A DNA stretch of 64,000 bases from Hydrogenophaga palleronii_A (GTDB lineage Bacteria; Pseudomonadota; Gammaproteobacteria; Burkholderiales; Burkholderiaceae_C): NCBI RefSeq assembly GCF_031457455.1, contig NZ_JAVDWU010000001.1, positions 868,001 through 932,000 on the forward strand, read 5' to 3'. The first letter of the stretch is position 1. Every line of letters starts with the position of its first letter. The notes beneath the pieces are model-generated. The model did no database searches. It was not told the origin of the DNA and saw only the letters and a program-made list of their open reading frames with translations. Shown here piece by piece: positions 1 through 7,654 of this stretch. The position numbers and the translations under genes are program-made.

Positions 1-390
1 GGCAACCTGACAGCGCTGGAAAACGTGATGTTGCCATTGGAGCTGGCTGGAAGACGCGATGCACGGGCGACCGCAACGCACATGCTGCAACGTGTGGGAC
101 TGGGTGAGCGGCTGTCCAGCTACCCCAAGGTGCTCTCCGGGGGCGAACAGCAGCGGGTGGCGCTTGCACGGGCGTTTGTCGTTCAACCTGCGGTGCTGCT
201 GGCCGACGAGCCCACAGGGAGCCTGGACTTCGCCACCGGCGCCAAGATCATGGAGCTCATGTTTGACCTCAACCGCGAGCAGGGCACGACGCTGGTCCTG
301 GTGACGCACGACCGGGCCATTGCCCAGCGCTGCGAACGACGCATCACGATCGAGGCAGGTGCCGTGCTTGCTGAAGCACCCGTGGCCTGA
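1..390 (+). CDS. ABC transporter ATP-binding protein, LolD-like (3' part)
   Basis: This is the C-terminal 129 residues of an ABC ATPase; the 5' end, with the Walker A motif, lies before the window. Visible are the signature LSGGEQQRVALARA, the Walker B and D-loop VLLADEPTGSLD, and the switch histidine in LVTHD. The sequence around these motifs is typical of the LolD/YbbA/MacB class, which powers lipoprotein release or MacB-like permeases at the inner membrane. The partner permease would be upstream and is not visible, so LolD itself cannot be separated from YbbA-like relatives. A gap of about 100 bases without an obvious terminator separates it from rlmB. Confidence 0.85.
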   Translation, partial: GNLTALENVMLPLELAGRRDARATATHMLQRVGLGERLSSYPKVLSGGEQQRVALARAFVVQPAVLLADEPTGSLDFATGAKIMELMFDLNREQGTTLVLVTHDRAIAQRCERRITIEAGAVLAEAPVA

Positions 391-488
391 GTCTGAAGAC
401 AGGCAACAACCGCCGGGTAGGGCTGGTTCTTCGCCAGGGCTGCCTGGAGCAAAGTGGCGCAACCTCTGGGGGGCCCGATAATCACCAG

Positions 489-1232
489 ATGTCTTCTCCC
501 AAAGTGCTTTTCGGCTTTCACGCCGTGGGCGTGCGCCTGAAAACGGCGCCGCAGTCCATCATCGAGATCTATTACGAGCCAACGCGGCGCGATGCCCGCA
601 TGCGCCAGTTCCTGGACCGGGCGCGCGAAGCCAATGCCCGGCTGATCGAGGCCGATGGTCTGCGCATTGCCAAACTGGCGGGTAGCCATGGCCACCAGGG
701 GGTGGCCGCGCGGGTGGAGGCCGTCACGCAGGTTCGTTCGCTTGACGAATTGCTGGAGCAACTCGAGCCCACTGGCGTGCCCCCATTGCTGCTGGTGCTC
801 GACGGCATCACAGACCCTCACAACCTGGGCGCTTGCCTGCGTGTGGCCGATGGTGCCGGGGCCCATGCGGTGATCGCACCCAAGGACCATGCCGCCGGCA
901 TCAACGCCACCGTGGCCAAAGTGGCCAGCGGCGCGGCAGAGACCATGCCTTACTTCATGGTGACCAACCTGGCTCGCACCCTGGGCGAACTCAAGGAGCG
1001 CAACATCTGGATCATCGGTACCAGCGACGACGCGCCCAAGACGCTGTACCAGGTGGACCTCAAAGGTCCGGTGGCCCTGGTGCTGGGCGCTGAAGGCACG
1101 GGCATGCGCCAGCTCACCCGCAAGACCTGCGACGAGCTTGTCAGCATTCCCATGGCAGGCGCGGTGGAGAGTCTCAACGTGTCGGTGGCCAGTGGTGTCT
1201 GCCTCTATGAGGCGCTGCGTCAGCGCAGCTGA
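489..1232 (+). CDS. rlmB: 23S rRNA (guanosine-2'-O-)-methyltransferase RlmB
   Basis: A SPOUT-class methyltransferase of 247 residues, the usual length for RlmB, which methylates the 2'-O of G2251 in 23S rRNA. The N-terminal part (about 1-75) resembles the L30e-like substrate-binding domain (FGFHAVGVRLK). The C-terminal knot contains LDGITDPHNLGACLR, LVLGAEGTGMRQL and SIPMAGAVESLNVSVA, the three SPOUT motifs including the SAM-binding loop. A GATAAT box lies at 477-482, only 7 bases before the ATG, and the G-run at about 469-474 is rather far away for ribosome binding, so a very short or absent leader is possible. The Sir2 gene follows after 17 bases and may be co-transcribed. Confidence 0.95.
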   Translation: MSSPKVLFGFHAVGVRLKTAPQSIIEIYYEPTRRDARMRQFLDRAREANARLIEADGLRIAKLAGSHGHQGVAARVEAVTQVRSLDELLEQLEPTGVPPLLLVLDGITDPHNLGACLRVADGAGAHAVIAPKDHAAGINATVAKVASGAAETMPYFMVTNLARTLGELKERNIWIIGTSDDAPKTLYQVDLKGPVALVLGAEGTGMRQLTRKTCDELVSIPMAGAVESLNVSVASGVCLYEALRQRS

Positions 1233-1249
1233 CCTGCCCGGACGCAGCC

Positions 1250-1975
1250 ATGCGGGACACCGTGCGCCAATGGACGACCGAAGCGCAACATCTGGTGGTG
1301 CTCACCGGGGCGGGCATGAGTGCCGAGTCAGGTGTTCCCACTTTCCGAGACGCGATGACAGGACTCTGGGCGCGCTTCAAGCCGGAAGAGCTGGCGACCG
1401 AACAGGCTTTCAGGGCCGATCCACAGCGGGTCTGGGACTGGTACGTCTCCCGGCGCGAAGCCGTTGCCTTGGTAGAGCCCAATGCGGGACACAGGGCCCT
1501 GGCGGCGTTCCAGTCCCGGTACCCGGGCCGCCTGACCCTGATCACCCAGAATGTTGACGGACTGCACCAGCGTGCGGGCAGCGTGCCCACCATTGCGTTG
1601 CATGGCGCACTGGCCGAAGATCGATGGCTGGACGCGCCGCGCGCCTGTTGCACCGCTGATTCAATCAAAGCCGGCAGGCCACCCCGGTGCGGCGTGTGTG
1701 GGAATTTGCGCCGGCCTTCGGTGGTCTGGTTTGGTGAGTCGTTGCCCTCAGCCGCACTGGATGCGGCTGAAAATGCGGTGCAGCAATGCGATCTCATGCT
1801 GGTGGTGGGTACCTCCGGGGCGGTGTACCCTGCGGCGGGCCTGGTCCTCAGCGCCCACCAGCTTGGCGCGCGTGTGGTGATGATCAATCCCGAGGTGACC
1901 GAACTCGACATCGTGGCCGATGCATGTCTGCGAGAGCCCGCTGCACGCTGCCTTCCATCGTTGCTGTCGGTTTGA
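1250..1975 (+). CDS. cobB: Sir2-family NAD-dependent protein deacylase (CobB/SIRT5-like)
   Basis: A sirtuin of 241 residues that removes acyl groups from lysine using NAD. Motifs in order are GAGMSAESGVPTFRD (NAD binding), TQNVDGLH, the catalytic histidine in LHG, and late nucleotide-binding VVGTSG. Near residue 63 the sequence WYVSRR has the Tyr-x-x-Arg pair that in class III sirtuins (SIRT5, E. coli CobB) binds succinyl or malonyl groups, so desuccinylase activity is likely. The zinc site is slightly odd: the first cysteine pair is adjacent (ACC) instead of the usual CxxC, while the second is CGVC. It is placed tightly after rlmB. Confidence 0.9.
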   Translation: MRDTVRQWTTEAQHLVVLTGAGMSAESGVPTFRDAMTGLWARFKPEELATEQAFRADPQRVWDWYVSRREAVALVEPNAGHRALAAFQSRYPGRLTLITQNVDGLHQRAGSVPTIALHGALAEDRWLDAPRACCTADSIKAGRPPRCGVCGNLRRPSVVWFGESLPSAALDAAENAVQQCDLMLVVGTSGAVYPAAGLVLSAHQLGARVVMINPEVTELDIVADACLREPAARCLPSLLSV

Positions 1976-2072
1976 GTTCGGTCATCACGCGGTGTTGAAC
2001 GCGCGGTAAAGTCAACGCCGGTCGAATTCCCGCGCCGTTTCATCAGGCGCTCTGTTTTTCTGAGGAGCTTTT

Positions 2073-3305
2073 ATGGACATTGTCGAACGCGTCAAGGCCA
2101 TCTTGCTGAAACCGGCGGAAACCTGGCCAGTCATTGAACAAGAAGCCACGGATATCGGGCGCATCTACAAGGAGTACCTGCTCATCCTGGCGGCCATTCC
2201 TGCCGTGGCTGGCTTCATCGGCATGAGCCTGATCGGCTTCGGTGGCTTCGGCATGAGCTTCCGGATTCCCCTGCTGGCCGGTCTGGGCAACATGGTGGTC
2301 AGCTATGTGCTCTCGCTGGTGATGGTTTTTGTGATGTCGCTGATCGCCAATGCCCTGGCCCCCACCTTTGGCGGCGAAAAGAACGCACTGAACGCGATCA
2401 AGCTGATGGCGTATGGAAGTACCGCAGCGATGGTGGGGGGCATCTTCTACCTGTTGCCTTCGCTATCCATGCTGGCGCTGGTGGCAGCACTCTATTCCAT
2501 CTACCTCATCTATACCGGCATTCCGGTCCTGATGAAGGCCCCGGTTGGCAAGGCTGCTGGCTACACGGCCGTGCTGGTGGTGTGCGGCATTGTGGCCGGG
2601 GTGATCCTGGCCGTTGCGAGCGCGCTCTTCGGTGGCGGCCGAGGCATGGGGCCGATGATGGGTGATGGGTCACCGAACATGTCCATCAAGGTGCCGGGGG
2701 CAGAGATTTCGGTCGACACCGCCAAGCTTGAAGAAGCCTCCCGCAAAATGGAAGAGGCCGGCAAGCGCTTGGAAGAAGCACAAGCCAAGGGTGACACCGC
2801 CGCGGCAAGCAAGGCCATGGGCGAGATGTTTGGCGCGGCTCTGGGCGGGCAGGGTGGCAAGCCTTTCCAGCCAGAGGAGCTTCAAAAATACATTCCGCAG
2901 AGCCTGGGTGGCATGGAGCGCAGCGAGTTCGAAGCGCGCTCGGATGCGGCGATGGGCATGAACATTTCCAGCGTCACCGCCAAATACCAGGGCAGTGATG
3001 GCGGTGTGGATGTCAAGGTGCAGGACATTGGTTCGGTGCCGGCGCTTGCCATGGCCATGGGCGCCTGGGCCCAGTCCACGGTGAACCGGGAAACCGCCGA
3101 CGAGGTGGAGCGCATTTTTCAGCGCGATGGTGTCTCCTTCAAGGAGGAGTACCGCAAGGACGGGTCTGAGTCGGAAATGACCATGATGCTGCCCAACGGC
3201 ATCCTGCTGGAATTCCAGGGTAACAACCTGGATATGGATGCCTTGCGAACGGCCGCTGCGCGCGTCGACGTCAAGGGGCTCGCGGGACTCAAAAGGGAGA
3301 AGTGA
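2073..3305 (+). CDS. Yip1-family integral membrane protein with cytoplasmic-type tail
   Basis: A protein of 410 residues. The first 190 or so form a Yip1/DUF1282-type membrane domain that starts with the typical VERVKAILLKPAETWPVIE and contains about five hydrophobic segments. The rest is a soluble tail: a charged, probably coiled-coil stretch (about 215-245, repeats of EEA, KRLEEAQ) and then a globular region without a recognised family. The start has a good ribosome site (GAGGAGC). Bacterial Yip1-domain proteins have no established biochemical role. The gene stands alone and converges on the chromate transporter pair with only 27 bases between. Confidence 0.75.
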   Translation: MDIVERVKAILLKPAETWPVIEQEATDIGRIYKEYLLILAAIPAVAGFIGMSLIGFGGFGMSFRIPLLAGLGNMVVSYVLSLVMVFVMSLIANALAPTFGGEKNALNAIKLMAYGSTAAMVGGIFYLLPSLSMLALVAALYSIYLIYTGIPVLMKAPVGKAAGYTAVLVVCGIVAGVILAVASALFGGGRGMGPMMGDGSPNMSIKVPGAEISVDTAKLEEASRKMEEAGKRLEEAQAKGDTAAASKAMGEMFGAALGGQGGKPFQPEELQKYIPQSLGGMERSEFEARSDAAMGMNISSVTAKYQGSDGGVDVKVQDIGSVPALAMAMGAWAQSTVNRETADEVERIFQRDGVSFKEEYRKDGSESEMTMMLPNGILLEFQGNNLDMDALRTAAARVDVKGLAGLKREK

Positions 3306-3332
3306 GGACCACGCGGCAGATTCGGGTGACTG

Positions 3333-3929
3333 TCAGACCCAGCCGAGCGCTCCCAGCACGGCGCCTGCGCCGATGAGCCACAGCAGGTGGACGCGGGTAC
3401 GCCACACGATCAAGGTGGTCACCGCGGTGAGCAGCCAGAGCGGCCAGTCGCGCGCGGGGTGGTCGTGTGAGCCGGTGAGCAACCAGCCGGTGGCAATCAG
3501 CAAGGCAATCACGATCGGAGCCATGCCGGTCTTGAAGGCGCGCACGCCGCGCAACTCGCGGTTCCGGTGTGCCCAGCGCGTGGCGGTGTAGGTCAGCACG
3601 GAAGAGGGCAGCATGATGGCCACCATGGTCACCAGCACACCCAGAAAAGCCAGTGTCCAGGCCAGCCAGCCGGCCGAAGGTCCACCGCCGGCATTGAGGC
3701 CCACATTCCAGCCCAGCAGGGCCACAAAAAGCACATTCGGCCCCGGCGCGGCCTGCGATAGCGCGATGGACGAGGTGAACTGGGCATCGTTCAACCAGCC
3801 GTTGTTGTGCACCAGGTAACGGTGCATGTCAGGCGCGGTGGTGATGGCACCACCCACGCCCAGCAACGAGAGCGAGGCGAAGTGTGCAAACAGGTCCAGC
3901 CAGTTGGCGGCGGTGGGGACCATGCTCAT
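3333..3929 (-). CDS. Chromate transporter, second half (short CHR protein)
   Basis: A membrane protein of about 198 residues of the CHR (ChrA) family. The sequence opens with an amphipathic start and the family pattern SLLGVGG, followed by FTSSIALSQAAPGPN, a hallmark of CHR halves, and five or six hydrophobic helices. The start was set at 3929 because this ATG overlaps the stop of the upstream half (ATGA), which indicates translational coupling; the longer reading upstream would be out of character. Short CHR proteins work as pairs that together equal one full-length ChrA, exporting chromate in exchange for sulfate or protons. The substrate here is not proven. Confidence 0.85.
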   Translation of the reverse strand: MSMVPTAANWLDLFAHFASLSLLGVGGAITTAPDMHRYLVHNNGWLNDAQFTSSIALSQAAPGPNVLFVALLGWNVGLNAGGGPSAGWLAWTLAFLGVLVTMVAIMLPSSVLTYTATRWAHRNRELRGVRAFKTGMAPIVIALLIATGWLLTGSHDHPARDWPLWLLTAVTTLIVWRTRVHLLWLIGAGAVLGALGWV

Positions 3930-4552
3930 GGCCGAGGCCCCTTGTCGGCTGGGCCATTGGACAGTTTTCGGTACGCCAACAGGCAGGCCACCCCCCCGAT
4001 ACCCAGCAACACCCAGAGCAGTGGCCAGCGCAGCAGCGCAATGGCGATGAAGGTCAGGGCGGCGAAACCGATGCACACACCCATGCCCATGGCGTTCTTG
4101 TCGAGCGCCGCGATGAGTTTGATGCCAGTGGCGGTGATCAGGCCAGCGGCCACGGCGCCCATGCCCCGCAGCGCGTTTTGTGCCACAGGGTATTCGGCCA
4201 CGTTGCCATACAGAACCGCCAGGGCCAGCACGACCAGAAGGGGGAAGGCCAGCATCCCTGCCAGTGCGGCCATGGCGCCGGGCAGGCCGAAATACCGCCC
4301 ACCAATCATCATGGACAGGTTGACCACATTGGGTCCAGGCATGATCTGGGCCACGGCCCAGTCTTCGACGAACTGTTCGCGCGTCATCCAGCGCTTTTTC
4401 TCCACCAGTTCACGTTGCACCACAGCCAGCACACCACCGAAGCCCTGCAGGGCGAGCCAGGTGAAGGACCAGAAAAGATCGGCGCGCGAGCGCGGGGCGT
4501 ACAGGGTCTGCGCAGGAGAAAGTTCGCCAGATGGCAGGGGGTTTTCGGTCAT
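3926..4552 (-). CDS. Chromate transporter, first half (short CHR protein)
   Basis: A protein of 208 residues from the CHR family, the first gene of a coupled pair. It contains the family landmarks LFWSFTWLALQGFGGVL and the PGPNVVNLSMMIGGRYFG stretch (about residues 73-90), plus five to six membrane segments. The downstream half starts inside its stop codon. Together the two would form a heterodimeric ChrA-like exporter in the inner membrane. No chrB regulator is seen nearby, so chromate resistance is only one possible role. Confidence 0.85.
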   Translation of the reverse strand: MTENPLPSGELSPAQTLYAPRSRADLFWSFTWLALQGFGGVLAVVQRELVEKKRWMTREQFVEDWAVAQIMPGPNVVNLSMMIGGRYFGLPGAMAALAGMLAFPLLVVLALAVLYGNVAEYPVAQNALRGMGAVAAGLITATGIKLIAALDKNAMGMGVCIGFAALTFIAIALLRWPLLWVLLGIGGVACLLAYRKLSNGPADKGPRP

Positions 4553-4631
4553 GGCGGAATTATCGGCGGGCGACGGCTGCGCTGGCCTCTGGCTGCGTAT
4601 GAACAGGTCGCAGGTCGCATCCCAGGCGAGT

Positions 4632-5018
4632 TCAGTCGCCCATCAACAGATCGCGCACCTTCTGCACGGTCAGTGGCTTGGTGATGAAGTCCTGGATCAG
4701 GGGCATTTCGCTGGCGATCTTTCGGTCCTGGGGAGCATCTGAGGAGGTCAGCATCATCAACCGCACCGTGGTTTTTCCGCTCAGCAAGTGTGCGGCATTG
4801 CGTGCGAATTCAAATCCGTCCATCAGCGGCATGTTGATGTCGAGAAAGATGCAGGTCGGCGTGATGAGGGAGTCCTTCTGAAGGAAAGCCAATGCCTCTG
4901 AGGCATCTTCATAAATCAGCAACTCGCCATCAAATCCGGCACGGCGGATCATGATCTCGTGAAAAACGTTGTCGGCTTCGTTGTCGTCAATGAGGATGAA
5001 GCGGGTCGGAGTGGTCAC
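4632..5018 (-). CDS. Single-domain response regulator (Rcp1-like receiver)
   Basis: A stand-alone receiver domain of 128 residues without an output domain. The acidic pocket is IDDNEAD near the N-terminus, the phospho-acceptor aspartate is in FLDINMPLMDGFEF (about residue 59), and the switch Thr and Lys are in MLTSSD and ITKPL. The start is a GTG that overlaps the stop of the histidine kinase gene (GTGA), so the two are translationally coupled and the kinase is its probable phosphodonor. Rcp1-like receivers typically act through protein contacts or phosphorelay; the downstream partner is not visible here. Confidence 0.9.
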   Translation of the reverse strand: MTTPTRFILIDDNEADNVFHEIMIRRAGFDGELLIYEDASEALAFLQKDSLITPTCIFLDINMPLMDGFEFARNAAHLLSGKTTVRLMMLTSSDAPQDRKIASEMPLIQDFITKPLTVQKVRDLLMGD

Positions 5019-6649
5019 ACTGGACTTTCGTTGGGGATCCCGTGCGCCAAAGGCAGGCGCAAGGTGAAGCGGCTGCCTTCGCCTGGAGCCGACTTGAGCG
5101 TCAGGTACCCGCCGTGCAGCGACGCAATTCGACGCGCAATTGGCAGCCCGAGACCCGATCCAGGGTGCGCGCGACGCAAATGCAGGCGCTTGAGCATATC
5201 GAACACGGCCTCCTGATGCTCGGGCGCAATCCCAATGCCATTGTCTTCGACATGAATCAGGTCGAAGCCAGCCTGACGCTCCGCCCTGACCCGCACATGT
5301 GCGGGTACACCAGATCGGGCAAACTGGAGCCCATTGGCCACCAAGTTTCGCAAGAGGTTGTACAGCAGAGCCGCGTCGCCCTGAACAAACGGCAGCCTGA
5401 GCACCTCCAACTGGCCGTTGCTACTCGTCAGCGCAGGTGCCACATCGGCCTGCACCTGTGCCATGACGCTGTGCAGGTCAACCCGCTCGGTGGTCATGGC
5501 ATGCTTGTCCAGTTGAATGAACCGCAGCAGATCGTCCAGCAGTGCACCCATGCGGGCACCGCCAGAACGTACAAAACCCAGGTACTGCCGTCCGACATCA
5601 GGCAGATCGGCCTGGTGATCCGACTCCAGCAGGTTCGAGAAATTGTTGATGGCGTTGATCGGCTCGCGCAAATCATGCGACAGCATGTGGATGAAGCGCT
5701 CCTGCTGGAGCGTCTTCTGCTCCAGAAGTGACACCGTTTCGCGCAGGCGCGCTTCGCGCCGTCGAATCTCGTGCACATCCTGCGCCCGTAACACCACGCC
5801 CGTGATGGCACCTTGTGAATTGCGCGCAGGAATCAGCGCCACCTGGACATGGCGCAAACCTCTGCCTGGGAAACGTGTCACGCGATGGTAGTGACTGGTC
5901 TGCCCGGCCAGGGCGCATTCGAATTTGGACTGAATCACATCCTTGAACACCTGCTCGCCCACCAGCTCTTGCAGGCTGCGGCCAATGACCTGCTCACGCG
6001 TACAGGCCCAGTACTCAAGAAAGGTGTCGTTCACATGCTGGTGAATGCAGTTGCGGTCCACATACACCAGCAAATCCAGCCCGGCCACGGCCATGGCCGA
6101 AAGTTCTTCATGCTGGCGGCTCACGGCTTCAGCGGTGCGCGCGCTTTCCTGCTTCCGTGCTTTTTCATGCTCCAGCAGGGTGGCCACCAATGCCGACAGA
6201 CGACGCAGGGCGTCCAGTTGCACAGCTGAAAGTTCACGTGGCTGCTGGTCAATCACGCACACCGAACCAAGCGCAAATCCATCGTCGGTCACGATGGGTG
6301 CCCCGGCATAGAAGCGAACCTGTGTAGGACCGCTCACGAGCGGGTTGTCACTGAACCGCTGATCCTTGAGCGTATCGCCGATCACCATGGGCTCGTCGGG
6401 ATGCAGGATGGCATGCGAACAGAAGGCCACTTCGCGCGGCGTTTCGGTCAGATCCACACCAATGCGCGACTTGAACCACTGTCGATCGCGGTCAATCAAC
6501 GTGATGAGCGCAATGGGCGTCCCGCAGATGGCCTGCGCCAGCGCCGAGATGTCGTCAAACGCCTGCTGTGGAAGGGTGTCGAGAACGCTCAGTCCATCCA
6601 ATCGGGCGAGGCGTCTTTCTTCGTTGTCGGGCAGGGGAGCGATCAGCAT
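5015..6649 (-). CDS. Sensor histidine kinase with GAF and PAS domains
   Basis: A soluble sensor kinase of about 544 residues. Order: GAF domain (about 20-160, with IALITLIDRDRQWFKSRIG), PAS domain (about 185-305, with GLDLLVYVDRN), HisKA with the phosphorylated His in MLSHDLREPINAINNF (about residue 325), and an HATPase ending in DNGIGI and GSGLGLPIARR. No membrane segment is seen. The ATG at 6649 is preferred; a TTG two codons upstream is possible. It is co-translated with the receiver gene that follows. The signal is unknown; the GAF lacks the phytochrome-type chromophore cysteine pattern as far as I can see. A 26-base imperfect palindrome lies just before the start. Confidence 0.88.
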   Translation of the reverse strand: MLIAPLPDNEERRLARLDGLSVLDTLPQQAFDDISALAQAICGTPIALITLIDRDRQWFKSRIGVDLTETPREVAFCSHAILHPDEPMVIGDTLKDQRFSDNPLVSGPTQVRFYAGAPIVTDDGFALGSVCVIDQQPRELSAVQLDALRRLSALVATLLEHEKARKQESARTAEAVSRQHEELSAMAVAGLDLLVYVDRNCIHQHVNDTFLEYWACTREQVIGRSLQELVGEQVFKDVIQSKFECALAGQTSHYHRVTRFPGRGLRHVQVALIPARNSQGAITGVVLRAQDVHEIRRREARLRETVSLLEQKTLQQERFIHMLSHDLREPINAINNFSNLLESDHQADLPDVGRQYLGFVRSGGARMGALLDDLLRFIQLDKHAMTTERVDLHSVMAQVQADVAPALTSSNGQLEVLRLPFVQGDAALLYNLLRNLVANGLQFARSGVPAHVRVRAERQAGFDLIHVEDNGIGIAPEHQEAVFDMLKRLHLRRAHPGSGLGLPIARRIASLHGGYLTLKSAPGEGSRFTLRLPLAHGIPNESPV

Positions 6650-6656
6650 GGGCAAG

Positions 6657-6682
6657 GCAAAAATGGTGTATACGATTTTTGC
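6657..6682. promoter_or_regulatory. 26-base imperfect palindrome before the kinase gene
   Basis: Outer arms GCAAAAAT and ATTTTTGC are perfect and the core GGTGTATACG is nearly symmetric; 22 of 26 positions are self-complementary. It ends 8 bases before the kinase start codon and would overlap the leader or promoter, so it is a candidate operator or mRNA hairpin. No cognate regulator is identified. Confidence 0.4.
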
Positions 6683-6813
6683 ATGCTGATCTGAAAAAAG
6701 GGAGGCCGGTGGTCAGGAAGCACGGGGTACTGGGCAGTACCTCACGCCAGGAAAGCACCTCTGGTGTCACTCACTTCGAACAGGGCCTGCACAGCATGGC
6801 GGGACGTAACACT

Positions 6814-7557
6814 TCAGACCGACATGCCGCCAGAGACTTCAATCACCGCACCGTTGATGTAGCTGGCTTCGTCGCTGGCCAGAAAGGCGTAAACGTTGGC
6901 GATTTCTTCTGGTTGACCCAGACGGCGCAAGGGCACGCGATGCTCCATTTCCTGGATCACTTTTTCAGGAATGGTGTTCAGGATGGGCGTGCTGATGAAT
7001 CCCGGGGCCACTGCGTTCACACGAACGCCCTTGGGGCCCAGTTCACGGCTCCAGGTCTTGGTGAAGCCGATCACGCCAAACTTGCTGGCGGCATAGTTGG
7101 TCTGGCCAAAGTTGCCGTAGATGCCCACCACCGAACTCGCGTTGAGGATCACGCCGCTGCCCTGGGCCGTCATGATGTCGGCCACCGCCTGTGCGCAGTG
7201 GAACACGCCCCGCAGGTTCACGTCGATCACCTTGTCGAACTGCTCCAGCGTCATCTTCTGCAGCCGCGCGTCCTGGGTGATGCCGGCATTGTTGACCAGC
7301 ACATTGATGCGGCCGAAACGCTCCTTTACCTGGGCAACCACGGCATCCACCATCTCGCGCTGCGTCACGTCCATCACGAAGCCCACGGCAGTTGCACCTT
7401 CGGCCTCGCATTGCGCCACCGCCGCATCCACCGCCGCCTGCTTCACGTCGCAAACGATGACCGTGGCGCCTTCGCGGGCGAACTTGTGCGCGGTGGCCAG
7501 GCCAATGCCCTGGGCGGCGCCAGTGATGATGCTGATCTTGTTGTTGAGTCGTTTCAT
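6814..7557 (-). CDS. 3-oxoacyl/acetoacetyl-CoA reductase, SDR family (FabG/PhaB-like)
   Basis: A short-chain dehydrogenase of 247 residues. The NAD(P)-binding glycine motif is TGAAQGIGLA near the N-terminus, NNAGI is present, and the active site is Ser in NASSVVG plus YAASK (Tyr/Lys). The family reduces 3-oxoacyl thioesters. The start at 7557 (MKRLNNKISIITG) fits the family; an open frame continues upstream but has no family similarity. It lies 97 bases downstream of the fadB-like gene and on the same strand, which suggests a role in beta-oxidation or in diverting 3-ketoacyl-CoA to polyhydroxyalkanoate. FabG and PhaB types cannot be told apart safely by eye. Confidence 0.88.
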   Translation of the reverse strand: MKRLNNKISIITGAAQGIGLATAHKFAREGATVIVCDVKQAAVDAAVAQCEAEGATAVGFVMDVTQREMVDAVVAQVKERFGRINVLVNNAGITQDARLQKMTLEQFDKVIDVNLRGVFHCAQAVADIMTAQGSGVILNASSVVGIYGNFGQTNYAASKFGVIGFTKTWSRELGPKGVRVNAVAPGFISTPILNTIPEKVIQEMEHRVPLRRLGQPEEIANVYAFLASDEASYINGAVIEVSGGMSV

Positions 7558-7654
7558 GTTGTCGATGAAGAATTGACGAGAAAAAGCCGGCGGGCTGAAC
7601 AGCCGCCGGCCGCTGGTGAGGTGAAGTAGCCCTGGGTCGCCAGATGGACGAAGC

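Noticed and set aside
183..890. Minus-strand open frame of 235 codons opposite the ABC ATPase and rlmB
   Set aside because: It is a complement-strand shadow of two well-recognised genes and shows no family similarity.
6568..7629. Plus-strand open frame of 353 codons opposite the SDR gene
   Set aside because: His/Ala-rich composition typical of antisense frames in GC-rich DNA; the SDR on the other strand has all catalytic motifs.
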